The position numbers were made by a program, and so were the translations under genes. The notes beneath the pieces are model-generated. The model ran no database searches, was not told the origin of the DNA, and saw nothing but the letters and a program-made list of their open reading frames with translations. A stretch of 9,070 nt of DNA, taken from contig PLGA01000121.1 of NCBI GenBank assembly GCA_003139735.1, forward strand, positions 487-9,556. The letters are read 5' to 3'. The stretch's first letter is position 1, and each line of letters opens with the position of its first letter. This document shows positions 1-5,967 of this stretch, piece by piece. Source of the DNA: Bryobacterales bacterium (GTDB lineage: Bacteria > Acidobacteriota > Terriglobia > Bryobacterales > Bryobacteraceae).

Positions 1-732
1 CACCTGTTCGACCACTACCACTGCACCATTCAAGCCGGCGGCAGCGATCAATGGGGAAACATCACGGCGGGCATCGACCTGGTGCGCAAAACCCGGGCCG
101 CGGAAGTCTTCGCCATGACCATGCCGCTATTGACCACCGCCGGCGGGGAGAAGTTCGGAAAATCGGCCGGCAACGCGATCTGGCTTGACCCGGCCCGCAC
201 CACGCCCTACCAGTTCTACCAGTTCTGGATGCAGACCGACGATCGCGACGTGGAGCGCTATCTCAAGCTCTTCACTTTCGAGAGCCTGGAAGCCATCGCG
301 GAGGCCATGAAGGCGCACGCCGAACACCCCGAGCGGCGCACGGCGCAAAAGCGTTTGGCCGCGGACATGACCGAAATGGTCCACGGGCAGGATGCGCTGG
401 CGGACGCCCTGCGCGCCTCCGAGGCGCTCTTCAGCAAGGAGCTTTCCGGCCTCTCCGACAAGGAACTGTCCGCCGTGTTCAGCGACGTGCCCTCCGTCAC
501 ACTGGAGCGTAACGCGCTCGCGGCCGGCCCGCGCCTCTCGCAGATCCTGGTCCAGGCCGGCGCTTGCGGCTCCCGTGGAGAAGCCAACCGTCTGATCCAG
601 GGCGGCGGCGTCTATCTCAACAATGTCCGCATCGACGCCGACCGCGCCCTCTCCGAAGCCGATCTTGCGTCGGAATCGACGCTGGTTTTGCGAACCGGCA
701 AGAAGAGCTATTATCTGGTGCGATTCTCTTAG
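1..732 (+). CDS. tyrS: Tyrosyl-tRNA synthetase, 3' part (5' end outside the window)
   Basis: TyrS charges tRNA-Tyr with tyrosine in the cytoplasm (class I aminoacyl-tRNA synthetase). The reading frame is open from base 1 and gives 243 residues. GGSDQWGNI at residues 13-21 of the fragment is the tyrosine/adenylate pocket signature. KFGKS at 51-55 is the KMSKS-type ATP-binding loop. The last ~65 residues (LSQILVQAG onward, with SRGEANRLIQGGGVYLN) form the S4-like tRNA-binding domain. Family members are about 400-430 residues, so roughly 160-190 N-terminal residues with the HIGH motif lie upstream of the window. The frame ends with TAG at 730-732. An internal GTG at 82 is in frame but is not the start, because conserved TyrS sequence continues upstream of it. 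The gene converges with the lepB operon. Identification is firm. Confidence 0.96.
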   Translation, partial: HLFDHYHCTIQAGGSDQWGNITAGIDLVRKTRAAEVFAMTMPLLTTAGGEKFGKSAGNAIWLDPARTTPYQFYQFWMQTDDRDVERYLKLFTFESLEAIAEAMKAHAEHPERRTAQKRLAADMTEMVHGQDALADALRASEALFSKELSGLSDKELSAVFSDVPSVTLERNALAAGPRLSQILVQAGACGSRGEANRLIQGGGVYLNNVRIDADRALSEADLASESTLVLRTGKKSYYLVRFS

Positions 733-750
733 CGCGCCCGCCTAGGGTGG

Positions 751-778
751 GGCAGGCCATCGTTTTCTGTGGCCTGCC
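751..778 (+). terminator. Hairpin downstream of tyrS, possible terminator
   Basis: A perfect 9-bp stem, GGCAGGCCA (751-759) with TGGCCTGCC (770-778), encloses a 10-nt loop 18 nt after the tyrS stop. It is followed by TTCTTC rather than a clean U-run, so it is a weak match to an intrinsic terminator. It lies in the 111-nt gap between two converging transcription units (tyrS and the lepB operon) and could act in both directions. An 11-bp direct repeat, CTGCCTTCTTC, occurs at 774-784 and 796-806. Confidence 0.55.
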
Positions 779-843
779 TTCTTCGGTGGGCTGGTCTGCC
801 TTCTTCTGGCCTATTGAGTTATTTCTTGGACACTACACTAGCG

Positions 844-1014
844 CTAACCGTGAATGAAGTACATCAGCCAGCCGCCGGCGATCACGGCGGTCATTGAGGA
901 AAGGAACGTGTACGCCGCCCGGCAGACGCGCTGGTGCAGGCTGCCGTCGCCCGGGAGAGCAGTGGCGAGGGCGATCAGGGTCGCCAACAGCAGGGTCCAG
1001 GCAAGATGCGGCAT
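844..1014 (-). CDS. Small two-helix membrane protein (56 aa), last gene of the lepB operon
   Basis: I do not recognise a named family. The start ATG at 1014-1012 shares one base with the TAA of the DUF6677-like gene (TAATG), which points to translational coupling. The stop is TAG at 846-844. The 56 residues carry two hydrophobic segments, about 3-20 (HLAWTLLLATLIALATAL) and 34-54 (AYTFLSSMTAVIAGGWLMYFI). A short polar loop with charged residues (GDGSLHQRVCR) joins them. It is probably an inner-membrane protein that works with its upstream membrane partner. The frame is open much further upstream on the same strand, but that extension is antisense-type shadow inside the DUF6677-like and lepB genes. 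Confidence 0.7.
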   Translation of the reverse strand: MPHLAWTLLLATLIALATALPGDGSLHQRVCRAAYTFLSSMTAVIAGGWLMYFIHG

Positions 1015-1403
1015 TACTTGCTCTCCTTGCGATGCAGTTTCAGGCCGTCGGACAGCGTCAGCAGGTTGAAGAGGCCGGCGAGCAACAGCAGGGTCGTGCC
1101 GTACTCGTGCGCGGGCCCGGTGACGTAGGGCACGGAGTAGTCGAGCAGGCGGGCCAGCAGGTACGGCCCACCGGCCAGCGCTTTCGTCAGCGCGCCGGCT
1201 TGCGCCAGCAGGGCGGTAAGGCCATCGAGTCCCTGCAGTTCGGCGGGTTGCGGCCAGAGGTTCGCGCCGTGCAAGGCAAGACCGGCGCCGAATGCGGAGG
1301 AAACCAATGCCAGGCAAAGCGCGAATCGCACGTAGCGGCGGCCCAGCAGATAGGCGCCGCCGGGGACAAGCCATCCGAACAGGGCCACGGCCGCGGACTT
1401 CAT
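1014..1403 (-). CDS. DUF6677-like membrane protein
   Basis: This 129-residue protein resembles the DUF6677 family found beside signal peptidase genes in Acidobacteria; the family name is from memory and its function is unknown. The N-terminus (ALFGWLVPGGAYLLGRRYVRF) has the GWL-PG-...-YLGRR pattern of that family. The C-terminal half has PYLLARLLDY (80-89) and HEYGTTLLLLAGLFNLL (99-115). Hydrophobic segments lie near 5-21, 26-46 and 101-117, and a basic tail ends KLHRKESK. The start ATG at 1403-1401 overlaps the lepB stop (ATGA, 4 nt), which chooses this start over in-frame codons inside lepB. It is followed by the small membrane gene with a 1-nt overlap. A role at the membrane with LepB is an inference from the operon only. 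Confidence 0.75.
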   Translation of the reverse strand: MKSAAVALFGWLVPGGAYLLGRRYVRFALCLALVSSAFGAGLALHGANLWPQPAELQGLDGLTALLAQAGALTKALAGGPYLLARLLDYSVPYVTGPAHEYGTTLLLLAGLFNLLTLSDGLKLHRKESK

Positions 1404-2452
1404 TGGACGCCTCCGTCCTCTTGCGCGCTGAGTGAACGCGGGACCAGGAATGTGCGCTCCCAGCGCGTCTTGGTAAAGAAGTGCCGCCCCACATCGAACA
1501 CGTGGGCCACGCTCCATGCCTCCAGGTCGGCGGTAGGCGCATCGTAGGACCAATATACAAGCAGCGGTTTGCCCACGACGTAGCCACACGGTAGGAATCC
1601 CCAGTAGCGGCTGTCGGAGGAGTTATCGCGGTTGTCTCCCATCACGAAAAGCGCGCCGGGAGGAACGGTCACCTGGCCGTCCCGAACGTATTGCTCGAAC
1701 ATGGCGCGGCCCCGCGGCGTCGTGAAGAACTGGGGACGGGTGGGGAAATCGTCGCGATACGCGTCCGTGTACGCGTCGATGTGCTGCGTGTAGGGCTCCG
1801 TCAGGCGGCGGCCATTGCGAATCACCTGCTTATCCACCAGGCGAATGCGGTCGCCGGGAATGCCGACGACGCGCTTGACATAAGTCTGCCGGACATCCTC
1901 GGGGTAGAGGAAAGCCACGATATCGCCGCGCCGGACGTCGCGGTACGGCAGCAGGTGGGAACCGAGCGAGCCGGGATTGGCGTAAGCCACGCGATCCACC
2001 AGCATGTGGTCGCCTACGCGCAGCGTGCCCTCCATGGAGGCGGTGGGAATGACGTAGGCCTGCACCAGGGTGGTGGTGGCGAACAGAAAAACGATCGCGG
2101 TCATGACCCACTCGGCCACAATGCCCCGCGGTTGTTGCCTGCGTCCCGCGGACCAGACGGCGCGCGCCAGGCGGGCTGCCTTACGGCAATAATCGGCGAC
2201 GGTCATTTCACGCGCCGTTTCGAACATGGATGCGATCCTTTCCTGGAATATGGTGGCCAGCCAGTCTGTCCCGGTGTGGAGGGCGAAGCGGAACAGGCGG
2301 GGGCGGCCCTGGCGGCGCGCCATGTAACCGCAGCGGTCGCGGAAAACCTGGGCCATCTCTCCGCCGTATTGGAGGCGAAAGGCGCGCGGGTAGGCGTACA
2401 GCAGTACGGAATAAACGCGGCAGAACCAGCGCACCACGGAGGCATTGGGCAT
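1400..2452 (-). CDS. lepB: Signal peptidase I with an unusual N-terminal ADOP-prefix-like extension
   Basis: Signal peptidase I is a membrane-bound Ser/Lys protease that cleaves signal peptides from exported proteins on the periplasmic side. In this 350-residue frame a hydrophobic anchor spans about 112-132. The catalytic serine is Ser139 (IPTASMEGTL), the general-base lysine is Lys193 (YVKRVVGIPGDRI), and MGDNRDNSSDSRYWGF at 271-286 is the conserved C-terminal box. The unusual part is residues 1-75: RVYSVLLYAYPRAFRLQYGGEM at 12-33, then AQVFRDR and WLATIFQERI. These match the leader found in front of PadR-linked ADOP/MacB-type permeases in Acidobacteria, not LepB. The start ATG (2452-2450) shares one base with the padR stop (TGATG). 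An internal ATG for Met76 (2227-2225) is preceded by AAAGGA about 8 nt upstream, so a 275-residue form of ordinary LepB length could also be made. The peptidase call is firm; the origin of the prefix is inference. Confidence 0.93.
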   Translation of the reverse strand: MPNASVVRWFCRVYSVLLYAYPRAFRLQYGGEMAQVFRDRCGYMARRQGRPRLFRFALHTGTDWLATIFQERIASMFETAREMTVADYCRKAARLARAVWSAGRRQQPRGIVAEWVMTAIVFLFATTTLVQAYVIPTASMEGTLRVGDHMLVDRVAYANPGSLGSHLLPYRDVRRGDIVAFLYPEDVRQTYVKRVVGIPGDRIRLVDKQVIRNGRRLTEPYTQHIDAYTDAYRDDFPTRPQFFTTPRGRAMFEQYVRDGQVTVPPGALFVMGDNRDNSSDSRYWGFLPCGYVVGKPLLVYWSYDAPTADLEAWSVAHVFDVGRHFFTKTRWERTFLVPRSLSAQEDGGVQ

Positions 2453-2826
2453 CAGGCTCTCCCTCTTGCGAGGCCGGGCCAGCCGCGGTCGAGCAGACGG
2501 CGGGCTTTGGCGGCCGAAACCGCGTCGGCCAGGCGTTGCGCTTCGGCGCGGACCACACGTTGGCCCAAGGCCGTCATGCGGTAATAGCGGCGGCGCTCAT
2601 CGTCCAGGGCCGGGTCGGGCCGCTCGTCGGACTCTTCCACCAGGCCCGCGGCCAGCATGCGCTTGAGGCAGCCGTAGAGCGTACCCGGACCGAGCTGCAA
2701 CGCGTCGTTGGTCTGGCGCGCGACATCCTGCATGATGCCGTAGCCGTGGCGCTCCTCGCCCGCCAGCGCCAGCAGGATGTGAAAGACGGGTGGGGTCAAA
2801 GGGAGGAGAGGCTTGGTCATATACAT
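2452..2826 (-). CDS. PadR-family transcriptional regulator
   Basis: This is a 124-residue winged-helix repressor of the PadR family, short form. LTPPVFHILLALAGEERHGYGIMQDV (10-35) is the first helices of the PadR winged helix. LGPGTLYGCLKRMLAAGLVEE (45-65) holds the recognition helix, and RRRYYRMTALGQRV (78-91) is the wing. The remainder (to about 120) should be the dimerisation helix. In Acidobacteria such proteins usually sit directly upstream of an ADOP permease; here the next gene is lepB with a permease-like prefix, joined by TGATG. Two starts are possible: ATG at 2826 or Met3 at 2820. Neither has a good Shine-Dalgarno sequence. The promoter placement would give a nearly leaderless message. 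An inverted repeat over the promoter suggests autoregulation. Confidence 0.92.
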   Translation of the reverse strand: MYMTKPLLPLTPPVFHILLALAGEERHGYGIMQDVARQTNDALQLGPGTLYGCLKRMLAAGLVEESDERPDPALDDERRRYYRMTALGQRVVRAEAQRLADAVSAAKARRLLDRGWPGLARGRA

Positions 2827-2842
2827 CCGCTACGGATATATT
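2813..2842 (+). promoter_or_regulatory. Possible rightward promoter for the HEPN pair
   Basis: On the plus strand TATATT at 2837-2842 matches the -10 consensus at 5 of 6 positions. TTGGTC at 2813-2818 is a weak -35 (3 of 6) at 18-nt spacing. If used, it would start transcription near 2849, and its -10 would lie in the same inverted repeat as the padR promoter. This is tentative. Confidence 0.3.
2821..2841. promoter_or_regulatory. Inverted repeat, candidate PadR operator
   Basis: ATACATCCG (2821-2829) and CGGATATAT (2833-2841) form an inverted repeat with 8 of 9 positions matching and a 3-nt centre. The site covers the start codon and probable transcription start of padR, and touches the -10 hexamers of promoters in both directions. 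PadR-family repressors are known to bind AT-rich dyads containing ATGT/ACAT halves over their own promoters. Binding here is inferred from position and symmetry. Confidence 0.65.
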
Positions 2843-2866
2843 AACGAGGTGGGAGGGGGATGTCAA
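2838..2866 (-). promoter_or_regulatory. Promoter of the padR-lepB operon
   Basis: On the minus strand a perfect -35 TTGACA lies at 2866-2861. After 17 nt comes TAATAT at 2843-2838, matching 4 of 6 positions of the -10 consensus. Transcription would begin near 2831, only a few bases before the padR ATG at 2826, giving a leaderless or nearly leaderless mRNA. The -10 overlaps the inverted repeat at 2821-2841, a classic position for repression. Confidence 0.6.
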
Positions 2867-2910
2867 GAGAATACCGGCGGGCGATGCGCTATCCTCAAGA
2901 CGAGGAACCC

Positions 2911-3222
2911 ATGTACTTGCCCTCGGTCGCCGCGAACACGCTTCCGATCGATAGAGCGGTGACGGAGGTCGCCGAGCGTCTGGCGCCGGATGTGCAGTAC
3001 ATCCGCTACGAGATCGGGTGGGACTGGAGCGGCGATCCGGCAATATTCTTCCGTGTGGTTTTGTCTGACGAGGCGAGCCAGAAGCGGCTGAGGAAGGTGG
3101 CTACACAGGTGGTCTGGCATTTGGCCAGGCTTTTGGATTTCCCTTCCATGGGCCTTTTCCCCTACCACAATTTTAGAAGCGTATCCGAGCAAGCCGTCCT
3201 TCGCGAAGAGGCCTGGGCGTAG
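2911..3222 (+). CDS. Small conserved-type protein paired with a HEPN gene
   Basis: This 103-residue protein belongs to no family I can name. Its features are an N-terminal helical stretch (IDRAVTEVAERL, 13-24), then IRYEIGWDWSGDPAIFFRVV (31-50) followed by LSDEAS, and a C-terminus ending YHNFRSVSEQAVLREEAWA (85-103). I recall proteins with a D-W-S/T-GDPA-IFF core and an SEQ-LREPAW ending as regular upstream neighbours of HEPN-like genes, so the pair is probably a unit. It lacks the GS-x10-DxD signature of minimal nucleotidyltransferases. I chose ATG 2911 because GAGGA sits about 5 nt upstream. In-frame ATGs at 2860 (GGAGG at 3 nt spacing, inside the padR promoter) and 2884 would add 17 or 9 residues. 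The HEPN gene begins 3 nt after its stop. Confidence 0.72.
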   Translation: MYLPSVAANTLPIDRAVTEVAERLAPDVQYIRYEIGWDWSGDPAIFFRVVLSDEASQKRLRKVATQVVWHLARLLDFPSMGLFPYHNFRSVSEQAVLREEAWA

Positions 3223-3225
3223 GCA

Positions 3226-3681
3226 ATGGCGTTCCCGGACGATCTGCTGAAGGACGCGCACCACCTCGCCGCGAGAGGCGAAAAGGACCTAAGGCAATCG
3301 AGCTTACGGCGGGCTGTCTCCACCGCATACTATGCACTGTTCCACTTGCTCATAGCCGATTTCGTCCTGAACTGGAAGCGGCCCGATCAGCGCGTGAGGC
3401 TTGGGCGGATGTTCGACCACAGCAAGATGAAACAAGCCAAATTCCAGAGTGCCAATCCGACTCCCGTGGAGGAAGACCTTAAGACGGTAATTGATGCGTT
3501 TGCTCAGTTGCAAGAAGATCGATACACGGCGGACTACGATGTCGGAACGAATTGGTCACCGAAGGGCGTGGAGAACACCTTGGCCATAGCGGACGAAGCG
3601 TTTAAGGCATGGCGAATTGTCCGCAAAGAGAAAATCGCCCAGGATCACCTCTTGACGATGTTCGGTGCCCGCCGAATGTAA
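3226..3681 (+). CDS. HEPN-domain-like protein
   Basis: This 151-residue, mostly helical protein contains SLRRAVSTAYYALFHLLIAD (26-45), the R-x-x-S-x-AYYA-x-FH helix typical of HEPN-like proteins. A later helix has LQEDRYTADYDVG (95-107), the partner R-Y-x-ADYD segment. HEPN proteins include toxin RNases, antitoxin-like partners and sensors in defence or stress modules. The catalytic Rx4-6H motif of the RNase subgroup is not visible in the expected place: the nearest C-terminal pair is R133...H141, with seven residues between. RNase activity should therefore not be assumed. The gene follows its partner by 3 nt and converges on the glycosyltransferase gene with a 20-nt gap. Base composition looks less GC-rich than the flanking housekeeping genes, which fits acquisition. 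Confidence 0.78.
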   Translation: MAFPDDLLKDAHHLAARGEKDLRQSSLRRAVSTAYYALFHLLIADFVLNWKRPDQRVRLGRMFDHSKMKQAKFQSANPTPVEEDLKTVIDAFAQLQEDRYTADYDVGTNWSPKGVENTLAIADEAFKAWRIVRKEKIAQDHLLTMFGARRM

Positions 3682-3701
3682 GGATAGGCGGCCAGGCTTG
3701 C

Positions 3702-4415
3702 CTACCGGTATCTTCCCATCAAGCCGTTCCAACGGACTTTCACGGGGTCGAGAAAAGCCATGACGCCGCGCCAGAGGCTTACGGTGGTCCCGGCTACGTT
3801 ATTCCACCGCACGGGCACTTCCGCGGCGACGTGGCCCAGGCGGCGGGCGATGAACAGCACTTCCACGTCGAACCCGAAGCCGTCCAGGCGCTGGCGGGAG
3901 AAGATTTCACGGGCGGTGCGGGTTTCAAACAGCTTGAAGCCGCACTGCGTGTCGCGATACGGGAGTCCCGTGACCGCCCGCATCACCAGGTTGAAGATCC
4001 GCCCCATGGCTTCGCGAAACGCCGGCTGATGGACGCCGATGAGCGAGCGGTCCATCGCCCGCGACCCGATGGCCACCCGCACGGACCCGCGCTCGGCCGC
4101 GGCCCACAGCGTTTCCAGATCTTCGATCGGGGCCGAAAGATCGGCGTCGGTGAACAAGGCCCACTCGCCTTTGGCCTCAAGCATCCCGTGGCGCACGGAG
4201 TAGCCCTTGCCGCGGTTGCCGGGGTTTTCGAGTACGCGTGCGCCGGCGGCGCGGGCGGCTTGGGCAGTGCCGTCGCGAGAGCCGTCGTCCACCACCAGGA
4301 TCTCCGCGAAATCCCACGCGGTACGGTCCAAATACCCGCGCACTTTGTTCAATGTGCCGGGCAGTCGGCTCTCTTCGTTGAAGGCGGGAATGATAATCGA
4401 GATGGATCGGCGCAA
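3702..4415 (-). CDS. GT2 glycosyltransferase, dolichyl-phosphate beta-glucosyltransferase type
   Basis: A GT-A fold enzyme of 237 residues that most likely moves a sugar from a nucleotide donor to a polyprenyl phosphate or similar lipid acceptor. [15 protein letters not shown] (5-19) is the GT2 N-terminal strand. [10 protein letters not shown] (41-50) binds nucleotide, and NRGKG (67-71) and TDADLSAP (89-96) include the metal-binding DxD. GSR (117-119), DTQCGFKLF (155-163) and GFGFDVE (169-175) match the Alg5-like subgroup. There is no C-terminal membrane segment, unlike many DPM/GtrB proteins. The start is TTG at 4415-4413: an in-frame TAA lies four codons upstream, and the conserved strand begins at residue 5. 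No Shine-Dalgarno sequence is seen. It is divergent from lysS and apparently monocistronic. The acceptor and sugar cannot be read from the sequence. Confidence 0.88.
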   Translation of the reverse strand: MRRSISIIIPAFNEESRLPGTLNKVRGYLDRTAWDFAEILVVDDGSRDGTAQAARAAGARVLENPGNRGKGYSVRHGMLEAKGEWALFTDADLSAPIEDLETLWAAAERGSVRVAIGSRAMDRSLIGVHQPAFREAMGRIFNLVMRAVTGLPYRDTQCGFKLFETRTAREIFSRQRLDGFGFDVEVLFIARRLGHVAAEVPVRWNNVAGTTVSLWRGVMAFLDPVKVRWNGLMGRYR

Positions 4416-4431
4416 AACGAAGACTTATAAT
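4403..4431 (+). promoter_or_regulatory. lysS promoter in the 46-nt divergent gap
   Basis: A consensus -10 TATAAT lies at 4426-4431. It is preceded at 17 nt by TGGATC (4403-4408), a weak -35. Transcription would start near 4438, giving a leader of about 24 nt to the TTG at 4462. The -35 lies inside the start of the divergent glycosyltransferase gene. On the other strand the same AT-rich patch reads TATTAT (4432-4427), a possible -10 for that gene. Confidence 0.55.
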
Positions 4432-4450
4432 AGCTTATTCCCACCCCAAG

Positions 4451-4455
4451 AGGAG
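4451..4455 (+). promoter_or_regulatory. lysS ribosome binding site fixing a TTG start
   Basis: AGGAG at 4451-4455 sits 6 nt before the TTG at 4462. It is the only strong Shine-Dalgarno sequence near the beginning of LysS homology, and it selects this start over longer in-frame extensions that would run into the divergent glycosyltransferase gene. Confidence 0.7.
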
Positions 4456-4461
4456 ACCGAT

Positions 4462-5967
4462 TTGTCCCTGGAAGACGAGCTTTTGAAACAGCGCCTGGAG
4501 CGTATACGCGAAATCGAAGCGCTAGGGTACCGGGCGTACGGCCGCCGTTACGAGTTTACCCACACGATTCCCGATATCCTGGCGGCCTACGGCGCCAAGA
4601 CCGCCGAGGAACTGACGCCGGAACTGCGCGTCCGCTCGGCGGGCCGCGTGATGCAATTGCGCCACATGGGCAAGGCCGGATTCGCGCACTTGCAGCAGAA
4701 CGGGGAGCGCTTGCAGATCTACGTCAAGAAGGACGCGGTGGGCGAGCGCGATTTCCAGCTTTTCAAGATGCTGGACATCGGCGATATCGTGGGGGTGGAG
4801 GGCTACCTGTTCCGCACGCGCACGGGCGAGCTGACGGTGCATGCGGAGAAACTGGAGTTCCTTTCGAAGACGCTGCTCTCCATGCCGGAAAAGTGGCACG
4901 GGCTGGAGGACGTGGAAACGCGCTACCGCCAGCGCTATCTGGACCTCATCGCCAACCCGGAGGTTCGCAAGGTTTTTGTGACGCGCGCGCGCATTATCTC
5001 GTCGTTGCGCCGCCAACTGGAGGCGCGCGGCTTCATCGAAGTGGAAACGCCCATGATGCAGCCGCTCTATGGGGGCGCCACGGCGCGGCCGTTCGTCACG
5101 CACCACAACACGCTCGATATCGACCTGTATCTGCGCATCGCGCCGGAGCTGTACCTGAAGCGCCTGGTAGTAGGGGGATTGGAACGCGTCTACGAAATCA
5201 ATCGAAATTTCCGCAACGAGGGACTTTCCACGCACCACAACCCGGAGTTCACCATGCTGGAGTTCTATCAGGCCTACACCGATTATCGCGGGCTGATGGA
5301 TTTCTCCGCCGAACTGCTGGCCCAGACGGCGCTTGACGCCACCGGCGCGGCCACGGTGGAATTCGAAGGGCACAAACTCGATTTCAGCCGGCTGGAGCGC
5401 TACAGCATGCGCGAAGCGGTGGTCCACTTTTGGGAGGGCGGGGAAGCGCCGGCGCTCGAGGACGTGTGCGACCCCGGATGGCTCTCGCGCCACTCGGGCA
5501 AGGCGACCGCGGGCGAAGCGCTCACCGATATTTTCGAGCGCGCGGTGGAGCACAAACTCATCCAGCCGACCATTATTTACGATTACCCGGTGGAAACGTC
5601 GCCGCTCTCCAAGAACAAACCCGAGGATCCTGCGTTCGTCGAGCGTTTCGAGATCTACGCGGCGGGGATGGAAATCGGCAACGCCTACACCGAGCTGAAC
5701 GATCCGCAAGAGCAGCGCCGCCGCTTCGAAATGCAGCTCGGCATGCGCGAGCGCGGCGACGAGGAGGCCCACCAGATGGATGAAGACTACGTGCGCGCCC
5801 TGGCTTACGCCATGCCTCCCACGGGCGGCGAGGGCATCGGCATCGACCGCCTGACCATGCTGCTGACGGGATCGCGCTCCATCCGCGACGTGATCCTGTT
5901 CCCCTTGCTGCGGCCCGAAGGCGCCATCGGTCTGGCGGCGCAGATGCGCGAGTTGGACAGGCAGTGA
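4462..5967 (+). CDS. lysS: Lysyl-tRNA synthetase, class II
   Basis: LysS charges tRNA-Lys with lysine in the cytoplasm. The product from TTG 4462 is 501 residues, close to the usual ~500. An anticodon-binding OB-fold occupies about 56-135 ([21 protein letters not shown]). The class II core then shows motif 1 ([23 protein letters not shown] from residue 189), motif 2 ([14 protein letters not shown] with [10 protein letters not shown], 241-267) and motif 3 ([20 protein letters not shown] with RDVILFP, 455-481). The ALEDV...[16 protein letters not shown] stretch near 330-355 is the usual insertion between motifs 2 and 3. The upstream in-frame extension to 4207 is rejected because it lies antisense to the glycosyltransferase gene. 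The stop TGA overlaps the GTG start of the LolC-like gene (GTGA), so the two are translationally coupled. Confidence 0.97.
   Translation: MSLEDELLKQRLERIREIEALGYRAYGRRYEFTHTIPDILAAYGAKTAEELTPELRVRSAGRVMQLRHMGKAGFAHLQQNGERLQIYVKKDAVGERDFQLFKMLDIGDIVGVEGYLFRTRTGELTVHAEKLEFLSKTLLSMPEKWHGLEDVETRYRQRYLDLIANPEVRKVFVTRARIISSLRRQLEARGFIEVETPMMQPLYGGATARPFVTHHNTLDIDLYLRIAPELYLKRLVVGGLERVYEINRNFRNEGLSTHHNPEFTMLEFYQAYTDYRGLMDFSAELLAQTALDATGAATVEFEGHKLDFSRLERYSMREAVVHFWEGGEAPALEDVCDPGWLSRHSGKATAGEALTDIFERAVEHKLIQPTIIYDYPVETSPLSKNKPEDPAFVERFEIYAAGMEIGNAYTELNDPQEQRRRFEMQLGMRERGDEEAHQMDEDYVRALAYAMPPTGGEGIGIDRLTMLLTGSRSIRDVILFPLLRPEGAIGLAAQMRELDRQ

Noticed and set aside
839..846. TAGCGCTA at the end of the small membrane gene, identical to the XRE-region palindrome
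   Set aside because: An 8-bp palindrome can recur by chance; here it overlaps a stop codon and lacks the repeat array seen at 8091-8124.
1015..1587. Upstream extensions of the two small membrane genes
   Set aside because: They overlap lepB and DUF6677-like coding sequence in other frames, and the 4-nt and 1-nt overlapping starts give products that fit the expected proteins.
1691..2584. Long plus-strand open frame (297 codons) opposite lepB and padR
   Set aside because: It is antisense to two genes with clear family motifs; high GC keeps the opposite frame free of stops, and the product shows only His/Gly/Arg-rich composition without motifs.
3685..3704. TAGGC...GCCTA dyad between the converging HEPN and glycosyltransferase genes
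   Set aside because: Only a 5-bp stem with a 10-nt loop and no U-run; too weak to call a terminator.
4207..4461. N-terminal extension of lysS
   Set aside because: It would run inside the divergent glycosyltransferase gene; the AGGAG site and LysS length both favour TTG 4462.
4522..5772. Minus-strand open frame of 416 codons opposite lysS
   Set aside because: Antisense shadow of a fully conserved LysS; no recognisable domain.
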